64,000 bases of DNA. Source: Candidatus Nanopelagicus abundans. Its GTDB lineage: Bacteria; Actinomycetota; Actinomycetes; Nanopelagicales; Nanopelagicaceae. This document shows, one piece after another, positions 31,042-40,146 of this stretch. The position numbers and the translations under genes are program-made. Where the stretch lies: positions 806,001-870,000 of the forward strand of contig NZ_CP016779.1 of NCBI RefSeq assembly GCF_002288305.1, in the 5' to 3' direction. The notes under the pieces were generated by a model that saw nothing but the letters and a program-made list of their open reading frames with translations, was not told where the DNA came from and searched no databases. How positions within the stretch are numbered: the stretch's first letter is position 1; the number at the start of each line of letters is the position of its first letter.

Positions 31042-31461
31042 CTAATTTCCGAAAAAAATCTTAATCTCACGTGCTGCAGACTCTGGTGAGTCTGAACCGT
31101 GCACAATATTTTGTACAACTTTTGTTCCCATATCCCGTGCTAAGTCACCGCGGATGGTGCCGGCCTCTGCCACAGTTGGATCAGTTGCACCTGCCATTTT
31201 TCTAAACCCCTCAATTACTCGCTCACCTTGTGCCACCATTGCCACAATCGGCCCTGATGCCATGAACTCCATAAGTGGTTCATAAAACGGTTTACCTTCA
31301 TGCTCGGCGTAATGCTTTGCAAGAATTGTTCGGTCTGCAGTTAACATTTTTAAATTAGTAACTACATATCCTTTGCGTTCAATGCGTGCAATAACTTCGC
31401 CAACTAAACCGCGTTTAACGCCATCTGGTTTAACCAAAATTAAAGTTTGCTCTGAACTCAC
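31042..31461 (-). CDS. ndk: Nucleoside diphosphate kinase
   Basis: Ndk transfers phosphate between nucleoside tri- and diphosphates through a phospho-histidine. The 139-aa protein has the catalytic histidine in NIVHGSDSPESA, plus TLILVKPDGVKRGLVGEVIARIE at the N-terminus (first half binds nucleotide; KPDG is the hallmark). It lies between DUF4233 and mreB on one strand, 34 nt before mreB. Confidence 0.97.
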   Translation of the reverse strand: MSSEQTLILVKPDGVKRGLVGEVIARIERKGYVVTNLKMLTADRTILAKHYAEHEGKPFYEPLMEFMASGPIVAMVAQGERVIEGFRKMAGATDPTVAEAGTIRGDLARDMGTKVVQNIVHGSDSPESAAREIKIFFGN

Positions 31462-31501
31462 TAATCTATTCTACGCATCTTTGGCTAAGGCTGAAAATTG
31501 G

Positions 31502-31843
31502 CTAATTCGGCCCATTCTTATCCCGCTGTGCGATAAGACTCGCCTTTATTGCCTCACCCCTGCGGCCAAGGAGTATTGCGATGATCCAAAGTGTGGCGAA
31601 AACTCCGCCCATGTAATACATATGGGGAACAACTAGGCCATATCCAATTAAAAATATTTGCAAAAAACTTCCCAGTAAATACCCACCCTTACGCTTTAAA
31701 AGACCAGCATTGAAAATAAAAAGTATTGCCAGCACAGCTCCTAAGATAATTTCATTTACAGATGCATCATCTTTAGCAATTAACAGTGCAAATCCCATAA
31801 GTATTGACTCCATAGTTAGGACTGCAACTGCTAAAACTCTCAC
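31502..31843 (-). CDS. DUF4233 membrane protein
   Basis: A 113-aa protein with four predicted membrane spans: about 3-22, 32-48, 55-75 and 79-95. A basic C-terminus (RRGEAIKASLIAQRDKNG) follows. Its position between folC and ndk is the conserved context of the actinobacterial DUF4233 family. Its start overlaps the folC stop by 4 nt. Function is unknown; no enzymatic motif is visible. Confidence 0.8.
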   Translation of the reverse strand: MRVLAVAVLTMESILMGFALLIAKDDASVNEIILGAVLAILFIFNAGLLKRKGGYLLGSFLQIFLIGYGLVVPHMYYMGGVFATLWIIAILLGRRGEAIKASLIAQRDKNGPN

Positions 31844-33192
31844 TTAGACACTCCTTTTAATCTGCTAATAAATCCTCTTGCCATTCCAGCGGTAACTACT
31901 GAACCTGTAATTAAAACTGCACCTGGGCCATCACTTACCTGATTTGAAAGGTTTACCTTCTCTATCGCATAGGTAATGGCGCCGCCTAAATCTGAGATGA
32001 CCTCGATCTGCTCTGGCTTAAAGTATTTTGAGGCAATCTTAGCAAGTTCTGCTGAATCTAAAGCTCTTGGTGAATTACTTTGGGTTGTGATTATGTAATC
32101 AACTGCTGTTGATAACTGCTGCAAAATCCCATCCACATCTTTATCAGATAGGACTGCAACAACTGCAACTACCATCTGGAAATCAAATTCAGTGCTGATT
32201 GTTTTAGCAATCGCTGCTGCACCATGTGGATTATGGGCTGCATCAATAATTACCGTTGGGTCCTGATAAATAATCTCACATCTACCCGGTGATTTAATCT
32301 TGCTAAATGCTTGCCGCACTAACTCCTCATCTAACTTAACGCCAGCAAAGGCTTCAACTGAAGCTAGAGCAAGGCCTGCGTTATTACTTTGATGATCACC
32401 ATAAAGTGGTAAATAAATATCTTCAACATCAGCGTAAATACCTGCTAATGAAATTAATTGTCCGCCAACTGCCAACGATCGTTTTTTAACACTGAACTCA
32501 ACACCTTCTCGAAAGGGAATAGCTGAGACTTTTAAGACATTGGCCATTAATACCTTTGCCACTTCACTACTTTGGGCAGCTAAGACCACATTAGATTCTG
32601 GTTTAAATATGCCGGCTTTAGTTTGAGCAATTTCAGTCAGGGTATTTCCTAGGTACTCCATATGATCAAAACCAATAGGAGTCATTACTGATACCAAAGA
32701 GGATAAAACATTTGTAGCATCCCATTGCCCGCCCATACCAGCCTCAATAACACCAACATCTACCGGGTATTCAGCAAAAGCAACAAAAGCCATTGCAGTT
32801 AGTGCTTCAAAGTAGGAAATAGGAAATGGCTGACGTGAATCAATTAAATCTAAATACAAGGCAATGTCATCATAAGTTGTGATCATTTGCTGATCACTTA
32901 TTGGCTGACCTTTAATACTAATTCGCTCTGTAAAAGACTCTAGGTGCGGTGATGTATATCTACCCACTCGATAACCTAATTCAGTGAGTAATTGATCAAT
33001 CATTCGAGCAGTTGTTGTTTTTCCATTTGTGCCAGCAATATGAATACTTGGATAAGAGAGCTGTGGTGAACCGAGTGCATCTGTTAAAGCGATAATTCGA
33101 TCTAAGGTAGGTTCAATCTTACTTTCTGGCCAACGTTTATTTAATTCCTGCTCAATCTCATTTAATCGATTTGGCGGTAGCGAGCTACTCAT
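31840..33192 (-). CDS. folC: Folylpolyglutamate / dihydrofolate synthase
   Basis: FolC adds glutamate to (dihydro)folates in the cytoplasm. The 450-aa Mur-ligase-fold protein has the ATP loop HIAGTNGKTTTARM, the Ω-loop VGRYTSPHLESFTERI, and IDAAHNPHGAAAIA in the C-terminal domain, all diagnostic. It is directly abutting valS (0 nt) and overlaps DUF4233 by 4 nt. Whether it has both activities cannot be seen from sequence alone. Confidence 0.93.
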   Translation of the reverse strand: MSSSLPPNRLNEIEQELNKRWPESKIEPTLDRIIALTDALGSPQLSYPSIHIAGTNGKTTTARMIDQLLTELGYRVGRYTSPHLESFTERISIKGQPISDQQMITTYDDIALYLDLIDSRQPFPISYFEALTAMAFVAFAEYPVDVGVIEAGMGGQWDATNVLSSLVSVMTPIGFDHMEYLGNTLTEIAQTKAGIFKPESNVVLAAQSSEVAKVLMANVLKVSAIPFREGVEFSVKKRSLAVGGQLISLAGIYADVEDIYLPLYGDHQSNNAGLALASVEAFAGVKLDEELVRQAFSKIKSPGRCEIIYQDPTVIIDAAHNPHGAAAIAKTISTEFDFQMVVAVVAVLSDKDVDGILQQLSTAVDYIITTQSNSPRALDSAELAKIASKYFKPEQIEVISDLGGAITYAIEKVNLSNQVSDGPGAVLITGSVVTAGMARGFISRLKGVSK

Positions 33193-35796
33193 TTACTTTG
33201 GAAGTTTTTCAAGAAGAGCGGTTAATCTTTCAATATCTTCACTCGTTTGAGTAAGGCGCAGCCTGATCTCACTGACTACATCCATTGGCGCCTTCGCCAT
33301 AAATCCTTCGTTGTCTAATTTAACTTTTGCAGTATCACGATCTTTTTTAGCAGCTTCGAGGTCTTTAGTTAACCTAGATCTTTCAGCAACTAAATCAATG
33401 GCACCTGTTAAATCAAACTCAACTATTACTTGACCAATTTGAGTTTTAGCAGTGAAGTTTGCACTCTTATCCTCACACTTAAGGATGTGGCGAAGAGAAG
33501 GCTCATAACTAGATAGGCCAACTTTATCTAAACCAGTGAATTTTGCAGAAATCTTGGCAGTGCTCTTAATGCCTTGATCATTTCTAAATCTGCGAACCTC
33601 AGTAACGATCTCTTGCATCATATTAACTAGTTCAACTGATCCTTGATCTTGTGAAGATAAATCAGATTTTGGCCAATCTGTGATCATTAGAGATTCTTTG
33701 CCAGTTAAATTGCACCAAAGCTCTTCAGTAATAAATGGCATCACTGGATGCATCAGTCTAAGTACCTGATCTAATACTTCACCTAATACCCGCTGACTCT
33801 TAGTAGCATCATTACCAGCAAAAGTTGCCTTAGATAACTCTAAATACCAATCACATAAATCATCCCAAGTGAAGTGATAAATTAATTCACAAGCTTTTGC
33901 AAATTCAAATTTTTCAAATAATTCATCAGCGCTAGTGATTACTTGATCTAGTCTTGTGAGAATCCAATTATCAATTGCATTTAAATCACTTCGCTTTGCA
34001 AGCTCACCTTCTACTGTGGCGCCATTTAGCTTGGCGAATCTGGTGGCATTCCATAATTTAGTAGCAAAGTTTCGAGAGCCAGCAATCCAATCCTCAGCGA
34101 GCGCCTGATCAGTTCCCGGGTTAGCTCCTCTTGCTAAGGTAAAGCGAAGTGCATCTGAGCCATATTTATCCATAAACTCAATTGGATCAACAGTATTTCC
34201 ACGACTCTTACTCATCTTCTTACCAAATTGATCTCTGACTAAGCCATGTAATGCAATTACATTAAAAGGTTGCTTACCATCCATCGCAAATAAACCCATC
34301 ATCATCATTCGAGCAACCCAGAAAAATAAGATGTCATAACCAGTTACTAGTACGGAAGTTGGATAAAACTTCTTTAAATCATCTGTATCTGCCGGCCAAC
34401 CTAATGTTGAAAATGGCCAGAGTGCGGATGAAAACCAGGTATCTAATACATCAGGATCTTGGGTGTAACCAGCTGGTGGATTCTCATCCGGTCCACAAAC
34501 TATAACTTCACCATTTGGACCATAAAAAACTGGGATCCGATGTCCCCACCAAAGTTGGCGAGAGATACACCAGTCATGCATGTTATCTACCCACTCAAAG
34601 TATCGGGGCGACATCTCCTCTGGTTCAATTTTTACTCGGCCATCTCTAACCGCATCCGCTGCTGCTTTTGCAAGTGGTGCTACTTTTACAAACCACTGTT
34701 TAGAAAGTCTTGGCTCAATTGTGGTGTCACATCTTTGGCAGTGACCAACTGCGTGAACATATGGTCTCTTTTCACTAACAACTCTTCCTAATGTTCTAAG
34801 TTCTTCTACAACTGCTTTTCTAGCATCAAATCGATCCATGCCATCAAATTTTGTACCAGTTCCTTCCATTACACCATGCTCATTCATAATGATTACTAAC
34901 TCAACACCGTGCCTCATTCCCATCTCAAAATCATTTGCATCATGGGCAGCTGTTACCTTCACCGCACCTGTGCCAAAGTCAGGATCTACTAATTCATCCG
35001 CAATGATTGGAATCATTCGATCAACAAGGGGTAGTAATACTTTTTTGCCAACTAGGTGCTTATATCGCTCATCATTTGGATTTACCGCAACTGCGCCATC
35101 ACCTAACATGGTTTCAGCTCTGGTAGTTGCGATCGTAATATTCACATCATCATCACCATATTTAATAGAAACAAACTCACCAGAATCATCTTTATGATCA
35201 ACTTCAATATCTGAGATTGCTGTTAGACACCTTGGGCACCAGTTAATAATTCGCTCTGCCCTATAAATTAATTCCTTTTCATATAAACGCTTGAATATAG
35301 TTAGAACTGCTTTACTTAAATTCGCATCCATTGTGAAGGCTTCGCGGTCCCAATCAACTGAATCTCCTAGCCGTCTCATTTGATCTAATATCGCGCCCCC
35401 TGATTCTTCTTTCCATTGCCAAACCTTTTCAATAAAGGCTTCCCGTCCTAAATCATGACGAGTTTTACCAACTGCTGCTAATTGTTTCTCCACCACATTT
35501 TGCGTAGCAATACCGGCGTGATCCATGCCTGGCAGCCAAAGTGCTTCAAAACCTTTCATTCGCTTCATTCGTGTTAATAAATCTTGAATTGTGTGATCAA
35601 GTGCGTGACCAATATGAAGTGAGCCAGTCACATTTGGTGGCGGAATTACAATTGTAAAAGGTGGTTTTTTAGATTTGCTGTCAGCTTTAAAGTAACCAGC
35701 ATATTCCCATTTTTTATAAAGCCGATTCTCTATTTCAGCAGGAGTAAAGGTGGCAGCTAACTCTTTATTGCTACCGCTATCTTTATTGCCACTCAT
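33193..35796 (-). CDS. valS: Valyl-tRNA synthetase
   Basis: ValS charges tRNA-Val and edits misactivated threonine. The 867-aa class I synthetase has the HIGH box in PNVTGSLHIGHALDHT, the KMSKS box in GKKMSKSRGNTVDP, a CP1 editing domain in between, the anticodon-binding domain, and a C-terminal coiled-coil arm (last ~65 residues). Length fits bacterial ValS. No T-box or leader peptide is seen in the 11-nt gap after clpX. Confidence 0.97.
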   Translation of the reverse strand: MSGNKDSGSNKELAATFTPAEIENRLYKKWEYAGYFKADSKSKKPPFTIVIPPPNVTGSLHIGHALDHTIQDLLTRMKRMKGFEALWLPGMDHAGIATQNVVEKQLAAVGKTRHDLGREAFIEKVWQWKEESGGAILDQMRRLGDSVDWDREAFTMDANLSKAVLTIFKRLYEKELIYRAERIINWCPRCLTAISDIEVDHKDDSGEFVSIKYGDDDVNITIATTRAETMLGDGAVAVNPNDERYKHLVGKKVLLPLVDRMIPIIADELVDPDFGTGAVKVTAAHDANDFEMGMRHGVELVIIMNEHGVMEGTGTKFDGMDRFDARKAVVEELRTLGRVVSEKRPYVHAVGHCQRCDTTIEPRLSKQWFVKVAPLAKAAADAVRDGRVKIEPEEMSPRYFEWVDNMHDWCISRQLWWGHRIPVFYGPNGEVIVCGPDENPPAGYTQDPDVLDTWFSSALWPFSTLGWPADTDDLKKFYPTSVLVTGYDILFFWVARMMMMGLFAMDGKQPFNVIALHGLVRDQFGKKMSKSRGNTVDPIEFMDKYGSDALRFTLARGANPGTDQALAEDWIAGSRNFATKLWNATRFAKLNGATVEGELAKRSDLNAIDNWILTRLDQVITSADELFEKFEFAKACELIYHFTWDDLCDWYLELSKATFAGNDATKSQRVLGEVLDQVLRLMHPVMPFITEELWCNLTGKESLMITDWPKSDLSSQDQGSVELVNMMQEIVTEVRRFRNDQGIKSTAKISAKFTGLDKVGLSSYEPSLRHILKCEDKSANFTAKTQIGQVIVEFDLTGAIDLVAERSRLTKDLEAAKKDRDTAKVKLDNEGFMAKAPMDVVSEIRLRLTQTSEDIERLTALLEKLPK

Positions 35797-35807
35797 AAGG
35801 GGTAATC

Positions 35808-37106
35808 TTAGGCACTTTTTTCTTCAGAACTCTTTTCACCCTTAACCGCACGTTTTGGTCCAGAAGCAGTGCGAGGTACATAAGTTGGCGCCTCTTCTTT
35901 GCGCACTACCGCTGGAGTAATTACTACCTTTTCAATATCTTTACGGCTAGGAACTTCATACATCACAGCGAGTAGCGTCTCCTCCATAATTGCTCGAAGT
36001 CCTCGAGCTCCAGTTCCTCGCTTAATCGCAAGATCTGCAACTACTTCAAGGGCTTCATTACTGAACTCAAGTTCAACCTCATCTAGATCAAATAATTTCT
36101 GATACTGCTTAACTAACGCGTTTTTTGGTTCAGTTAATATCTGCATAAGCGCTTTTTGATCCAAACTTTCAACGCTAGTCATGATTGGTAAGCGACCAAT
36201 AAACTCTGGAATCATTCCAAATTTAAGTAGATCCTCTGGCATCGCGTCCCCAAAGATATCTGTCTTAACAATGTCATCACTTGTTTGTAGTTTTGCATTA
36301 AAGCCAACACCAGCTTTTCCTTTGCGGCTTTCAATAATCTTCTCAAGTCCAGCAAAGGCGCCACCAACAATGAACAAGATATTTGTAGTATCAATTTGCA
36401 AGAACTCTTGGTGAGGATGCTTGCGCCCACCTTGTGGTGGCACAGATGCGGTAGTTCCCTCTAATATTTTAAGAAGTGCTTGTTGAACTCCCTCACCTGA
36501 AACATCTCTAGTAATTGATGGGTTCTCAGCCTTTCTGGCCACCTTATCAATTTCATCAATATAGATAATTCCAGTCTCAGCTTTTTTCACATCAAAATCT
36601 GCTGCTTGAATAAGTTTTAGCAGAATATTTTCAACATCCTCACCAACATAACCAGCCTCCGTTAATGCTGTGGCATCTGCAATTGCAAATGGCACGTTAA
36701 GCATTCTGGCAAGTGTTTGGGCAAGTAATGTCTTACCGCATCCAGTTGGTCCTAAAATTAAGATATTACTCTTTGATAACTCAACTGCGTCATCTCTTTT
36801 GCTATCTCCTGATTGCACACGCTTGTAGTGGTTATAAACTGCAACAGATAAAGATTTTTTGGCCTGATCTTGACCAATTACATACTGATCTAAAAATTCA
36901 AATATCTCTTGTGGCTTTGGTAGCTCAGCTAAACCAAGGGAGGATGTTTCATTAAGTTCATCAATAATGATCTCATTACAAAGATCAATACACTCATCAC
37001 AAATATAAACGCCAGGACCGGCAATTAACTTCTTAACCTGCTTTTGAGTTTTGCCGCAGAAAGAACACTTAAGTAGGTCACCACTTTCACCAATACGGGT
37101 AGTCAC
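35808..37106 (-). CDS. clpX: ATP-dependent Clp protease ATPase subunit ClpX
   Basis: ClpX unfolds tagged substrates and feeds them to ClpP. The 432-aa protein has the N-terminal zinc domain (Cys14, Cys17, Cys36, Cys39), Walker A GPTGCGKT, Walker [10 protein letters not shown], the sensor/arginine-finger region [13 protein letters not shown] and the IGF-type loop equivalent near [10 protein letters not shown]. It lies 101 nt downstream of clpP2; a ClgR-like palindrome in that gap may provide its own control. Confidence 0.97.
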   Translation of the reverse strand: MTTRIGESGDLLKCSFCGKTQKQVKKLIAGPGVYICDECIDLCNEIIIDELNETSSLGLAELPKPQEIFEFLDQYVIGQDQAKKSLSVAVYNHYKRVQSGDSKRDDAVELSKSNILILGPTGCGKTLLAQTLARMLNVPFAIADATALTEAGYVGEDVENILLKLIQAADFDVKKAETGIIYIDEIDKVARKAENPSITRDVSGEGVQQALLKILEGTTASVPPQGGRKHPHQEFLQIDTTNILFIVGGAFAGLEKIIESRKGKAGVGFNAKLQTSDDIVKTDIFGDAMPEDLLKFGMIPEFIGRLPIMTSVESLDQKALMQILTEPKNALVKQYQKLFDLDEVELEFSNEALEVVADLAIKRGTGARGLRAIMEETLLAVMYEVPSRKDIEKVVITPAVVRKEEAPTYVPRTASGPKRAVKGEKSSEEKSA

Positions 37107-37189
37107 CGAAATTACTCCTGTTCGTTAGGGAAGAGAGATAAGGGTAGAACGAAGTAAGTAGTTAGTGCGGTGAAATAAGGCTTAAACCT

Positions 37190-37205
37190 GTTCGCTTATA
37201 GGCGA
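37190..37205 (-). promoter_or_regulatory. ClgR-like palindrome upstream of clpX
   Basis: TTCGCTTATAGGCGAA is an inverted repeat lying between clpP2 and clpX, about 85-100 nt before the clpX start. It resembles the ClgR consensus CGC-N5-GCG but with a 6-nt spacer. The same CTGTTCGC lead-in occurs at the site before clpP1. It could alternatively be a weak terminator for clpP2. Confidence 0.4.
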
Positions 37206-37207
37206 AA

Positions 37208-37846
37208 TTAACTCTTTGCTTTTGCCTTACGCGTTGCTAGAACTTGATCAATAAGTCCATACTCAACAGCTTCAGCTGAGGTTAAAATTTTATCTCGCTC
37301 AATATCTTTAGCAATATCAGCCTGACTCTTCTTAGAATGACGAGCTAACATCTCTTCAAGTAATGTGCGCATGCGCAAAATTTCTTTTGCTTGAATTTCA
37401 ATATCAGATCCTTGTCCGCCGCCTTCAGAGTATGGCTGATGAATCAAAATGCGTGCATGCTCAAGTGCGTATCTCTTACCAGGGGCGCCCCCTGCAAGTA
37501 ATACTGCGGCAGCAGAGGCAGCTTGTCCTAAACAAATAGTCATTACATCTGGTCTTACGAATTGCATCGTGTCATAAATTGCAGTTAGCGCTGTGAAAGA
37601 ACCACCTGGTGAATTGATATAAATCATGATGTCACGATCTGGATCCATTGACTCTAAGGTAAGTAATTGCGCCATTACATCATTTGCAACTGTGTCATCA
37701 ATTGCTTGGCCTAAGAAAATAATGCGCTCTTCAAATAGTTTTGTGTATGGATCAAGTCTCTTATAGCCATAGCTAGTGCGCTCTTCAATTGTTGGCAGAA
37801 TATAACGTGAGGTTATTTCATTTATTTTATTCATATCGGCCTTCAT
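37208..37846 (-). CDS. clpP2: ATP-dependent Clp protease proteolytic subunit (ClpP2)
   Basis: The second ClpP of the actinobacterial heteromeric ClpP1P2 protease. The 212-aa protein has catalytic Ser111 in [12 protein letters not shown] and His136 in [10 protein letters not shown], with the acid residue downstream, and an N-terminal segment [19 protein letters not shown] that forms the axial loop. It overlaps clpP1 by 4 nt. A start at the fifth codon (37834) is possible. Confidence 0.95.
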   Translation of the reverse strand: MKADMNKINEITSRYILPTIEERTSYGYKRLDPYTKLFEERIIFLGQAIDDTVANDVMAQLLTLESMDPDRDIMIYINSPGGSFTALTAIYDTMQFVRPDVMTICLGQAASAAAVLLAGGAPGKRYALEHARILIHQPYSEGGGQGSDIEIQAKEILRMRTLLEEMLARHSKKSQADIAKDIERDKILTSAEAVEYGLIDQVLATRKAKAKS

Positions 37847-38460
37847 CGTGATGTTCCCCCACTACCTGATACCTGACCGGCTGATTTAACAACATGATCA
37901 ACAAATCCATACTCTTTTGCTTCCACTGCAGTAAACCAGCGATCACGATCTGAATCTTCCGTAATTGTCTCTGCCTTTTGTCCGGTGTGAAATGATATTA
38001 AATCAGCCATATTTTTCTTAGTAAAACTCATTTGCTCTGCTTGAATTTTAATATCAGAGGCGGTTCCACCAATTCCACCTGATGGTTGGTGCATCATAAT
38101 TCGAGCATGTGGCAGTGCATATCTTTTTCCAGCTGTGCCTGAACATAATAAGAATTGACCCATTGAAGCAGCAAGTCCCATTGCAACTGTTGCCACATCA
38201 TTTTTGATGTATTGCATGGTGTCATAAATTGCCATACCAGCTGAGATTGAACCACCTGGTGAGTTGATATAAAGGTAGATATCTGTTTCTGGATCCTCAG
38301 CTGCTAGTAATAACATCTGAGCACAAATTGCATTAGCCATTGAGTCTTCAACGACAGAGCCTAAAAAGATAATTCGCTCTTTAAGTAAACGTTGGTAAAC
38401 CTGATCATCAAGTCCGCCCATGCCACTAGCGCTAGCACGTGGGGTATTACTTAGTTCCAC
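37843..38460 (-). CDS. clpP1: ATP-dependent Clp protease proteolytic subunit (ClpP1)
   Basis: The first ClpP of the pair. The 205-aa serine protease has Ser99 in [11 protein letters not shown] and His124 in [11 protein letters not shown], and the KERIIFLG strand common to ClpP. The GTG start at 38460 has AAGGAG before it. It is coupled to clpP2 by a 4-nt overlap; together they form the double-ring protease served by ClpX. Confidence 0.95.
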   Translation of the reverse strand: MELSNTPRASASGMGGLDDQVYQRLLKERIIFLGSVVEDSMANAICAQMLLLAAEDPETDIYLYINSPGGSISAGMAIYDTMQYIKNDVATVAMGLAASMGQFLLCSGTAGKRYALPHARIMMHQPSGGIGGTASDIKIQAEQMSFTKKNMADLISFHTGQKAETITEDSDRDRWFTAVEAKEYGFVDHVVKSAGQVSGSGGTSR

Positions 38461-38539
38461 TTTTATCTCCTTGTTTTAATACTGTCTTGACCTTAACAAT
38501 CTTTTACCAAAAATGCTTCCCGGTTTAAGCCTAACGCCT

Positions 38540-38557
38540 GTTCGCCTTAAGCGATTA
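38540..38557 (-). promoter_or_regulatory. ClgR box upstream of clpP1P2
   Basis: GTTCGCCTTAAGCGATTA fits the published actinobacterial ClgR consensus (CGC-YNTNR-GCG flanked by W positions, in one of its two orientations) at every specified base. It lies 80-97 nt upstream of the clpP1 start and overlaps the tig stop codon, where a clpP1 promoter would be. ClgR activates clpP1P2 in Corynebacterium and Mycobacterium; here this is inference. Confidence 0.6.
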
Positions 38558-39838
38558 TTTCTCTGCTACCGCAGGTTTAGGAGCAAGGGCTTCTAAATCA
38601 ATTTTCTTTCCAGATTTATCAATAACCTTAACTCGACCTAAAACTGAAGCAAGTGCCTTTGCGCGAGTGACCTCAGCCACCATTGTGCTTATCTGCCCAG
38701 CATCTGATACCTCTTTAATAAATTGATCAGGGCTCATGCCATATCGAGCGGCTGCGCGAACTAGGTACTCAGTTAGCTCTGTTTCATTTACCGAGATTGC
38801 CTCTGCCTTCACAATTGAATCAAGTAGGAACTCTCGAGTAATAGTTTGTGATACCTCTTTAGTTACCTCATCGCGATGTTTAGCATCATCTAATCGCCCC
38901 TCTTTTTCAAGGTGATCATTTACCTCTGCTTCAATAACATCTGCTGGTAGCGGCACATCAACTGTTTGAATTAGTTTTTCAATAAATAAATCCCGCGCCT
39001 GCCCGCCCTGCTCTAGCTCCTTTACCCGAGTTAATCGAGTCTTAAGATCATCTTTTAATTGCGCAATAGTTTCAAACTCTGATGCTAACTTAGCAAACTC
39101 ATCATCAATAGCAGGTAGCTCACGCTCTTTCACCGTCTTAACCAATACCTTAACGCTTCCTTTTTCTCCCTCAGCCATACCAACTAATGCTGTCTCAAAA
39201 CTTTTCGCACCCCCAGCGCTTAAGCCAATGAGTGCCTCATCTAAGCCATCAACCATTGATGCAGAGCCAACTTCGTAGGAGAGATCATTTGCAGTTCCAC
39301 CATCTAGCTCTTTGCCATCTTTCGTAGCTACTAAATCAATTGTTACAAAATCACCTTTTGCTACAACCTTTTCAACTGTAGTTAGTGTGCCAAAGCGAGT
39401 GCGTAGTGATTGAACCTGCTCATCAATATCACTCTCACTAACCGCAACATCATCGACTGTAATCTCAATCGTTGAAAAATTAGGCAGTTCAATTTCTGGC
39501 CTAACATCTACCTCAACAGTAAAACTAAACTTTTCATTATCTTTTAGCTCAGTGATATCAACATTAGGGCGTCCAATTACTAATACATCATTTTCTTTAG
39601 CAGCTTGTGAGTAGAAGGTAGGAAGTGCGGCATTAATTGCTTCGTCCAGTACAGCGCCTCGGCCAAATCTTTGATCAATCATCGCAGATGGCACTTTGCC
39701 TTTGCGAAAGCCTGGAATGTTTACTTTCTCACTTAAGGTTTTATAAGCACCATCAATATGTGGTTTTAGCTCATCAAAGGCAACCTCAATTGAAAGCTTC
39801 ACACGAGTTGGTGAAAGTTTTTCAACAGCGCTTTTCAA
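38555..39838 (-). CDS. tig: Trigger factor
   Basis: Trigger factor is the ribosome-bound chaperone and prolyl isomerase. The 427-aa protein has the ribosome-binding signature FRKGKVPSAMI in its N-terminal domain, a PPIase (FKBP-like) domain at about 150-240 (KGDFVTIDLVATKDGKELDGG, partly conserved), and the long helical C-terminal arms. Gene order tig-clpP1-clpP2-clpX is conserved across many bacteria. A tRNA-Pro gene lies just upstream on the same strand. Confidence 0.95.
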   Translation of the reverse strand: MKSAVEKLSPTRVKLSIEVAFDELKPHIDGAYKTLSEKVNIPGFRKGKVPSAMIDQRFGRGAVLDEAINAALPTFYSQAAKENDVLVIGRPNVDITELKDNEKFSFTVEVDVRPEIELPNFSTIEITVDDVAVSESDIDEQVQSLRTRFGTLTTVEKVVAKGDFVTIDLVATKDGKELDGGTANDLSYEVGSASMVDGLDEALIGLSAGGAKSFETALVGMAEGEKGSVKVLVKTVKERELPAIDDEFAKLASEFETIAQLKDDLKTRLTRVKELEQGGQARDLFIEKLIQTVDVPLPADVIEAEVNDHLEKEGRLDDAKHRDEVTKEVSQTITREFLLDSIVKAEAISVNETELTEYLVRAAARYGMSPDQFIKEVSDAGQISTMVAEVTRAKALASVLGRVKVIDKSGKKIDLEALAPKPAVAEK

Positions 39839-39875
39839 TTCTTACTCCCTTAAATAAATATTTCATTTTTCTTTT

Positions 39876-39951
39876 TGGTCGGGGCGGAGGGATTCGAACC
39901 CACGGTCTCCTGCTCCCAAAGCAGGCGCGCTAGCCACTACGCTACGCCCCG
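39876..39951 (-). tRNA. tRNA-Pro(TGG)
   Basis: A complete cloverleaf on the minus strand: acceptor CGGGGCG/CGCCCCG, anticodon stem CCTGC/GCAGG with loop TTTGGGA (anticodon TGG), T-loop TTCGAAT, and an encoded 3' CCA. The T-stem (GTGGG/CCCTC) contains one U-U mismatch at 50:64, which is unusual but tolerable. It is upstream of tig. Confidence 0.95.
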
Positions 39952-40069
39952 AAGGCTGAAAGTCTAGAGGGTGATTTTCCCTTCTCCTAACCAAAGTAAT
40001 AAGGTATGACCTGCTACGGCAAACCAAGTTAAACTTGGTAACTGCAATAGCAGATCACGCAATAATTTT

Positions 40070-40143
40070 GCGGGTGTAGCTCAATGGTAGAGTTCTAGCC
40101 TTCCAAGCTAGCTGTGCCGGTTCAATCCCGGTCACCCGCTCCA
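40070..40143 (+). tRNA. tRNA-Gly(TCC)
   Basis: Acceptor GCGGGTG/CACCCGC, anticodon stem CTAGC/GCTAG around CTTCCAA (anticodon TCC), T-arm CCGG-TTCAATC-CCGG, and an encoded CCA. A small ACCAAGT-TAA-ACTTGGT palindrome (40023-40039) lies 30 nt upstream. It is divergent from tRNA-Pro. Confidence 0.96.
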
Positions 40144-40146
40144 TAT

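Noticed and set aside
40023-40039. ACCAAGT-TAA-ACTTGGT palindrome before tRNA-Gly as a terminator
   Set aside because: Short, 3-nt loop and no T-tract on either strand.
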